This document shows positions 48,402 through 48,797 of a stretch of 48,797 bases of DNA, piece by piece (position 1 is the stretch's first letter; each line of letters starts with the position of its first letter). The notes under the pieces were generated by a model, which was not told the DNA's origin, searched no databases, and was given only the letters and a program-made list of their open reading frames with translations. Origin of the DNA: Natronorubrum sulfidifaciens JCM 14089 (GTDB lineage Archaea; Halobacteriota; Halobacteria; Halobacteriales; Natrialbaceae); assembly GCF_000337735.1 (NCBI RefSeq), contig NZ_AOHX01000043.1, positions 1-48,797 of the forward strand, read 5' to 3'. Both the position numbers and the translations under genes were made by a program.

Positions 48402-48797
48402 TTATACCAGACCAATAAATTCGAGTGACTCAAAAGCTATCAAAACGATAAGTACATAATTCAGAATTGTTGAAGAGAGCGCATACAAAACTGTCTGAAA
48501 AATTGAATATGAAGTCATTCCGGCAGGAATCATGATGAAGGACCCGACAAACGGGACGAGATTTGTAACGAAGATACCGATACCGCTATATCGTTGAAAC
48601 AGGTTTTCAGCCCGTATTACCTGCTCATTCGAAACAGAGACAGCAGGAAGGGAGTCAACGGCGCTAATTCCATAATTGCTCGATATCCAGTAGATTAGTA
48701 ACTGACCTGTAACATATCCAAATGAAGCAACGGTAATACCGATAACAACCTGTTCTGAGGACGCTTTGATAGCAAGAAGATAGCCTGGCAAAAAAAG
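48402..48797 (-). CDS. DedA/VTT-family membrane protein (5' end off the window)
   Basis: About 131 residues are visible and the frame is open to the window edge. The last visible codons read LFLPGYLLAIKASS, like the internal PFLPG motif of DedA proteins, so the true start lies further right. Membrane segments follow, and the motif IGIFVTNLVPFVGSFIMIPA with GM (R/x-IPFVG...PAGM) is typical of the VTT/SNARE-associated domain, which is involved in lipid and polyprenyl-phosphate flipping. The gene has only about 36% G+C, unlike every neighbour, so it may be a recent transfer. Confidence 0.75.
   Translation of the reverse strand, partial: LFLPGYLLAIKASSEQVVIGITVASFGYVTGQLLIYWISSNYGISAVDSLPAVSVSNEQVIRAENLFQRYSGIGIFVTNLVPFVGSFIMIPAGMTSYSIFQTVLYALSSTILNYVLIVLIAFESLEFIGLV

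Overview
The window is a piece of a haloarchaeal (halophilic euryarchaeal) chromosome. The DNA is GC-rich, and the predicted proteins carry very many Asp and Glu residues. Many genes have a TATA-like box about 24-30 bp before the ATG, as expected for leaderless transcripts. Many exported proteins begin with a twin-arginine signal followed by a lipobox. Archaeal marker genes are present: prefoldin beta, KEOPS Pcc1, RNA polymerase subunit P, ribosomal protein L37Ae, TruD, Pth2, Thi4, and pyruvate:ferredoxin oxidoreductase with a gamma-alpha fusion. The gene set suggests a Natrialbales-type genome, but the genus cannot be fixed from sequence alone. No rRNA, tRNA, CRISPR array or complete insertion sequence was seen.

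Layout. Positions 1-18 are a Tn5/Nextera mosaic-end adapter, so the left edge is a sequencing-library artefact and the first gene (a LutB/LutA-like iron-sulfur protein) is cut there. From 2.0 to 3.9 kb lies an information-processing cluster on the minus strand (DUF3194, pfdB, pcc1, rpoP, a cysteine-free rpl37ae). From 4.1 to 7.8 kb is a large exported CARDB-repeat surface protein. From 7.9 to 14.2 kb are housekeeping genes (DUF2103, surE, truD, a PRC-barrel-like gene, pth2, a DsbA-like lipoprotein, dcd). From 14.4 to 19.2 kb come a CPBP protease, a ThiN-domain regulator and thi4 with a linked unknown gene. From 19.4 to 25.6 kb are a flippase, a MATE exporter and topA. From 25.8 to 30.0 kb is a 1407-residue HEAT-repeat and PQQ-propeller fusion. 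From 30.1 to 35.3 kb is an accessory stretch with two paralogous TlpA-like redox proteins, methyltransferases, a NosL-like copper-binding lipoprotein, an EamA transporter and regulators.

From 37.5 to 46.2 kb two oxoacid-oxidising systems sit together. One is the ferredoxin-linked PorAB. The other is a dehydrogenase locus of acetoin-dehydrogenase type: E1 alpha, E1 beta and an AcoX-like NAD-kinase homologue in one operon, with a convergent E2 gene. That E2 carries two tandem subunit-binding domains and a C-terminal OsmC/Ohr-type peroxidase domain. Because Ohr/OsmC enzymes are known to be reduced by lipoylated proteins, this fusion is the strongest candidate in the window for an undescribed system: an E2 that could pass electrons from its own lipoyl arm to a hydroperoxide reductase.

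Several intergenic gaps hold structured palindromic elements. One 80-nt palindrome (2777-2856) has a second copy at about 30003-30072 and a decayed relative near 32521. The last 480 bases drop to about 36% G+C and hold the edge of a DedA/VTT-type membrane protein, suggesting an island border or a transferred gene.
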